From the NCBI GenBank assembly GCA_030824575.1, contig JAVBXL010000205.1:1-64000 (forward strand): DNA of 64,000 nt. Direction: 5' to 3'. The stretch is from a bacterium (GTDB lineage: Bacteria; Pseudomonadota; Alphaproteobacteria; Sphingomonadales; Sphingomonadaceae). The notes below the pieces were generated by a model. It saw only the letters and a program-made list of their open reading frames with translations. It was not told the DNA's origin and made no database searches. Below are positions 61,244 to 64,000 of this stretch, one piece after another. A program made the position numbers and the translations under genes. How positions within the stretch are numbered: position 1 is the first letter of the stretch; the number at the start of each line of letters is the position of its first letter.

Positions 61244-61286
61244 GAGACGCGGGCGGTCCTTGACCCGCCGCCCGCGTCTCTTTTTT
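61244..61286 (+). terminator. Strong Rho-independent terminator after the HU gene
   Basis: GAGACGCGGGCGG (61244-61256) pairs perfectly with CCGCCCGCGTCTC (61268-61280), 13 base pairs with an 11-base loop, then six Ts. It ends HU transcription just before the convergent parB stop. Confidence 0.9.
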
Positions 61287-61290
61287 CCGA

Positions 61291-63030
61291 TCAGGCGGCG
61301 AGCCTTTCCTGCTCGCCTTCCGGCTCTTGCCTGGCCGCTCGAATGGCGGCGGCGACGCTCGCGACACCCCCGCGCGCGGTATACGCTGCGGGCGGGAAGC
61401 GCATCCAGCGCGGCACCCAGCGTTCCACTTTCGCCCGGCCATTTGCGCCTTCGATATGATCGCGGGCGATCTTCTTGAGCGTCTTCGCCTTCTCGCTTTC
61501 GTTCGCCTTGGCGACCACCTCGCCCGCGATCTCGCCGAGCAAGGCGAGTGACACTTCACGATCGCGGACCAGATCGAACAGGCATTCGTCGGCCTGCCAC
61601 CAGTCGGCCATATCGATGCCGAGATGGCCGCCGACCGCATTGACGGCGGCGCTTCCGACCGCCAACGTCTCGCCCATCGCGACAGCGACGATGTCAAGCA
61701 CGACGCCATCGGGAAGCTCCAGCAGTCGATGGAACAGCTGGCAAAGACCGTGGTCGTCGCCATTGCCGCCAGTGACGGTCGGCTCTTCGGGCGACAGGTC
61801 CAGCACCGCCAGCACGGCGCGACGATGCTCGTCGAAGCGCGCCTCGCCGAGGCTGGTTTCGACGCTCTCGCGCACCTCGTCGTTGCGGGTCGATTGCGGA
61901 TCGGGCCGCACGGTCCACAGCGGCGAGCCGATGATCGCATGGGCGACCATCAAGCGCAGCGCGACACCTGAATGCGCTGCAATCGCGGCGCGCACGGCGG
62001 CATGGCGGTGCAGATCGACATAGGTCTGCATGGCGCTGGTGATCTCGGGCCGCGCGGGCTTGGCGCCGCTGTCGATGGGTTCGCCGCGCGCAGCGCGGCG
62101 CGCCTCCGCGCGGGTCAGATAGCCCTCATGGAAGGCCACCTCACCATTGGCGCGCACATCGACATAGACGCGCCCGCCCTTGCGCTTGGCAGCCTTCTCA
62201 TGCTCCCAGCTATCGAACCGCTCGGACGGCGGCACGATCACAACATCGCTCCACCCGGCCTCAAGATAGACCTCGCGGCGCGCGTCGATCGCCGCGTTCT
62301 GCGCCGCCCAGAAGGCGTCGGCGTCCGCGAAATAGCGGTCGTCCCCGAAGAGGTCGGCGACCAGCGCGCCCGTGTATTGCTCGATATCGAACAGCGCATG
62401 GGCGGCGCTAATCGACTGCCTGCCGAGCAGCCATGCCTTCAACTGATGACCGGTCGGGACATAGGCGTTGGGGTCGTCCAGTAGTGCCAGCCACGCGCGC
62501 TGTTGCGCCTTGCTTGCCATGGTCAGGTGACGGACGGTGGCGCGGTCGATCTCCTCGCGGCGGTAAAGTTCACGGACACGCGGCATGAGATTGCCGAGCG
62601 CCAGCACGCGGCGGACGGTGAGGTCGGGTAGCCCGAAGGTATGCGAAATGTCCGCTATCTCACGGCCTTCCTTGGCCAGCCGGGTGAAGGTTTCCCACTG
62701 CGTCACTTCGTCGGCGTCGAGGCGGGCGAGGTTCTCGATCATCGACGCCTCGATGGCGTCGGCATCGTCGCCCGCCGCGAGGATGCGGCACGGCAGCGGC
62801 TCGGCCTCGCCGGTCTCTGCGGCGACCAGCGCGGCGGCATGGAAGCGCCGCGCGCCCGCGACGATCTCGTAATCGCCTTCGGTGTCGGTCGGGCGCACCA
62901 GCAATGTCTGGATGACCCCGCGCTTGCGGACGGTGGGTAGGATGTCGCTGACATCGGGTGCCTTGCGGCTGTGGCGCATGTTGGTTTTACTGACCGACAG
63001 GCGATCCTGCGCGATGAACATCAAGGTCAT
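61291..63030 (-). CDS. ParB/RepB/Spo0J-family partition protein
   Basis: A 579-residue protein. The N-terminal ParB nuclease/CTP-binding-like domain has DILPTVRKRGVIQTLLVRP, YEIVAGARRFHAAALVA and ASMIENLARLDADEVTQWETFTRLAKEG. The HTH is ISHTFGLPDLTVRRVLALGNL. A 400-residue tail is typical of the long ParB-like proteins of sphingomonad elements. No ParA is adjacent. It may act as a stabilisation or regulation factor. A second ATG (63021) is possible. Confidence 0.9.
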   Translation of the reverse strand: MTLMFIAQDRLSVSKTNMRHSRKAPDVSDILPTVRKRGVIQTLLVRPTDTEGDYEIVAGARRFHAAALVAAETGEAEPLPCRILAAGDDADAIEASMIENLARLDADEVTQWETFTRLAKEGREIADISHTFGLPDLTVRRVLALGNLMPRVRELYRREEIDRATVRHLTMASKAQQRAWLALLDDPNAYVPTGHQLKAWLLGRQSISAAHALFDIEQYTGALVADLFGDDRYFADADAFWAAQNAAIDARREVYLEAGWSDVVIVPPSERFDSWEHEKAAKRKGGRVYVDVRANGEVAFHEGYLTRAEARRAARGEPIDSGAKPARPEITSAMQTYVDLHRHAAVRAAIAAHSGVALRLMVAHAIIGSPLWTVRPDPQSTRNDEVRESVETSLGEARFDEHRRAVLAVLDLSPEEPTVTGGNGDDHGLCQLFHRLLELPDGVVLDIVAVAMGETLAVGSAAVNAVGGHLGIDMADWWQADECLFDLVRDREVSLALLGEIAGEVVAKANESEKAKTLKKIARDHIEGANGRAKVERWVPRWMRFPPAAYTARGGVASVAAAIRAARQEPEGEQERLAA

Positions 63031-63117
63031 TGGTCTGCTCCTTCATTGGAGCCGGACGTGCACGCAACCTTTGCGGGTCCGGCGAAATGGGCGGCGCGGA
63101 CAAGCGCCGCCCGGTGA

Positions 63118-63543
63118 TCATCCGTTGCCGGATGCGTCGGGCGGCGGCCCGATTTCGTCACCGCGCGCGAGGCGGCGCAGCAGGGTTTCGGCCCAGAGGA
63201 TAGACCCGGCGCGACGGCTCCATGCCGTCCAGACCGAAAGGCGATGGCGTCCCTCGAAGGCGAGGTCGCGCTCGATGCCGAGGCCGAACGGCAAGCGGAC
63301 GCCCGCGATCTCGGACAGGCTGAACGAGCCAAGCTCGGGACAGCCAAAGCCGAGGTCGGCGAGGCCGAACAAGGTGTCGTCGTCCTCGTCCAGTTCCGTC
63401 GCAAGCCATGTCGCGGCACCCAGCGGATTGAACAGCTTGAGCACCGGCACGGGATCGAAGGCCGCGTCCCTGGCGTCGGCGGCACGGCGGTTGATGGCGT
63501 TGACGCGCAGCGCGGAACGCAGGTCAGGAGGCAGGAGGATCAT
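63118..63543 (-). CDS. DUF2958 domain protein
   Basis: A 141-residue protein starting MILLPPDLRSALRVNAINRRA, with DPVPVLKLFNPLGAATWLATELDEDDDTLFGLADLGFGCPELGSFSLSEIAGVRLPFGLGIERDL, the DUF2958 signature. It is a constant neighbour of ArdC-type antirestriction genes on mobile elements; its function is unknown. It overlaps the ardC-like gene by four bases. Confidence 0.9.
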   Translation of the reverse strand: MILLPPDLRSALRVNAINRRAADARDAAFDPVPVLKLFNPLGAATWLATELDEDDDTLFGLADLGFGCPELGSFSLSEIAGVRLPFGLGIERDLAFEGRHRLSVWTAWSRRAGSILWAETLLRRLARGDEIGPPPDASGNG

Positions 63544-64000
63544 GCCGCGATCCTCCCCTCGACCTGTGCGTCCATCGCCTCGCGGTGGCGCGCCAGCAGC
63601 CAGTCGGCGGCCTTGCTGGCCTGACTGGCGTCGCGGAAGATCGCGCGATTGTCCTCGCGCAGCACCTCCAGCCACGATGCGATATAGTCGGCATGGCGCA
63701 CGGTCGGGACGATGCCGAGCGCGGCGCAAAGGAAGGCCGAACCCAGTTCGGCGACCAGTTCCTCGCGGGCATAGCCCTTGGTCCCGAACCCGTTGGTCAG
63801 GTCGCGCGCCAGCCGCTTGGCGTGGCCGGTCGCGTGAGTCAGTTCGTGCAGGCAGGTCCGGTAGTAGTTGATCTGCTCGAAGAAGGCTGGCTGCGGCGGC
63901 ACCGACACGAAATCGGCGGACGGCACATAGAAAGCCTTGCTCCCCCCGATCCGGAAATCGACGCCGGATGCGGCGATCACCTCCTCGGCGACCGGCACGA
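63540..64000 (-). CDS. ArdC-like antirestriction protein (3' part; runs off the window)
   Basis: The visible 150 or so C-terminal residues form the zincin-like metallopeptidase domain with CLHELTHATGH (HExxH). FYVPSADFVSVPPQPAF lies before it, and YAREELVAELGSAFLCAALGI after it. This is typical of ArdC/DUF1738 proteins, whose N-terminal single-strand-DNA-binding domain would lie beyond 64000. ArdC protects incoming single-stranded DNA from host restriction during conjugation. Confidence 0.9.
   Translation of the reverse strand, partial: VPVAEEVIAASGVDFRIGGSKAFYVPSADFVSVPPQPAFFEQINYYRTCLHELTHATGHAKRLARDLTNGFGTKGYAREELVAELGSAFLCAALGIVPTVRHADYIASWLEVLREDNRAIFRDASQASKAADWLLARHREAMDAQVEGRIAA

Noticed and set aside
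1..64000. CRISPR arrays, rRNA operons, complete insertion sequences
   Set aside because: No regularly spaced repeats, rRNA signatures or transposase motifs were seen on either strand.

Overview
The window is GC-rich DNA from an alphaproteobacterium, most probably a sphingomonad (Sphingobium, Sphingomonas, Novosphingobium or a relative). This rests on the protein flavour, the aerobic (late cobalt insertion) cob gene set, a FecI/FecR/TonB-receptor locus with a lasso-peptide-isopeptidase-like S9 enzyme, and a conjugative backbone of a type common in sphingomonads (relaxase-DUF3363, DUF736, ParB, DUF2958, ArdC). No tRNA, rRNA or CRISPR array was seen.

Layout. (1) 1-6.3 kb: the 3' end of pgeF, then a tightly packed minus-strand MoxR cluster (DUF4129, DUF4350, MoxR ATPase, DUF58, SpoIIM-like, RDD). 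(2) 6.4-26.2 kb: a membrane protein, then an almost complete late cobalamin pathway: cobU, cobC/cobD, cbiB, cobS, a CobC-type phosphatase, cobT, DUF1636, cobO, cobF, cobB, cobM, cobE, cobL, cobK, cobJ, cobI, cobH, cobG, cobN, cobW. It is headed by a minus-strand cobalamin riboswitch. cobA and cobQ are not in the window. cobK is inverted inside the run, and its start codon overlaps that of cobL in a CATG. (3) 26.4-64 kb: a mobile/accessory island.

The island begins with a P4-type integrase that has lost its catalytic half and is joined in frame to an arsH remnant. It then carries an AbiE-like toxin-antitoxin pair with a four-site operator. Next is an ECF-sigma/FecR/TonB receptor/S9 peptidase locus with a divergent, frameshifted LuxR gene. 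Three near-identical promoter motifs (CGTTACGG, 13 nt, GATTGTC) stand before fecI, the receptor gene and luxR. A stretch of nuclease genes and fragments follows (Mrr-like, HNH, DUF2971). After that comes a six-gene minus-strand operon (cytosine methyltransferase, MORC-type GHKL ATPase, Z1 helicase-like protein, PD-(D/E)XK nuclease, AIPR protein, HNH nuclease) with a divergent vsr. A second AbiE pair with a duplicated 57-bp operator comes next, then a two-gene unit of a dual-GHKL kinase-like ATPase and an atypical receiver protein. The right end is the transfer/maintenance backbone: relaxase, transglycosylase, TraF-type peptidase, HTH, DUF736, HU, ParB, DUF2958 and ArdC, which runs off the window.

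How it works together (inference). The chromosome side makes cobalamin under B12-riboswitch control. The island is a decayed or composite integrative element whose cargo is mainly phage/plasmid defence, plus a nutrient- or peptide-sensing uptake circuit. The two least explained units are the orphan lasso-peptide-type sensing/uptake regulon at 30.2-37.5 kb and the dual-GHKL/receiver pair at 52.3-55.8 kb.
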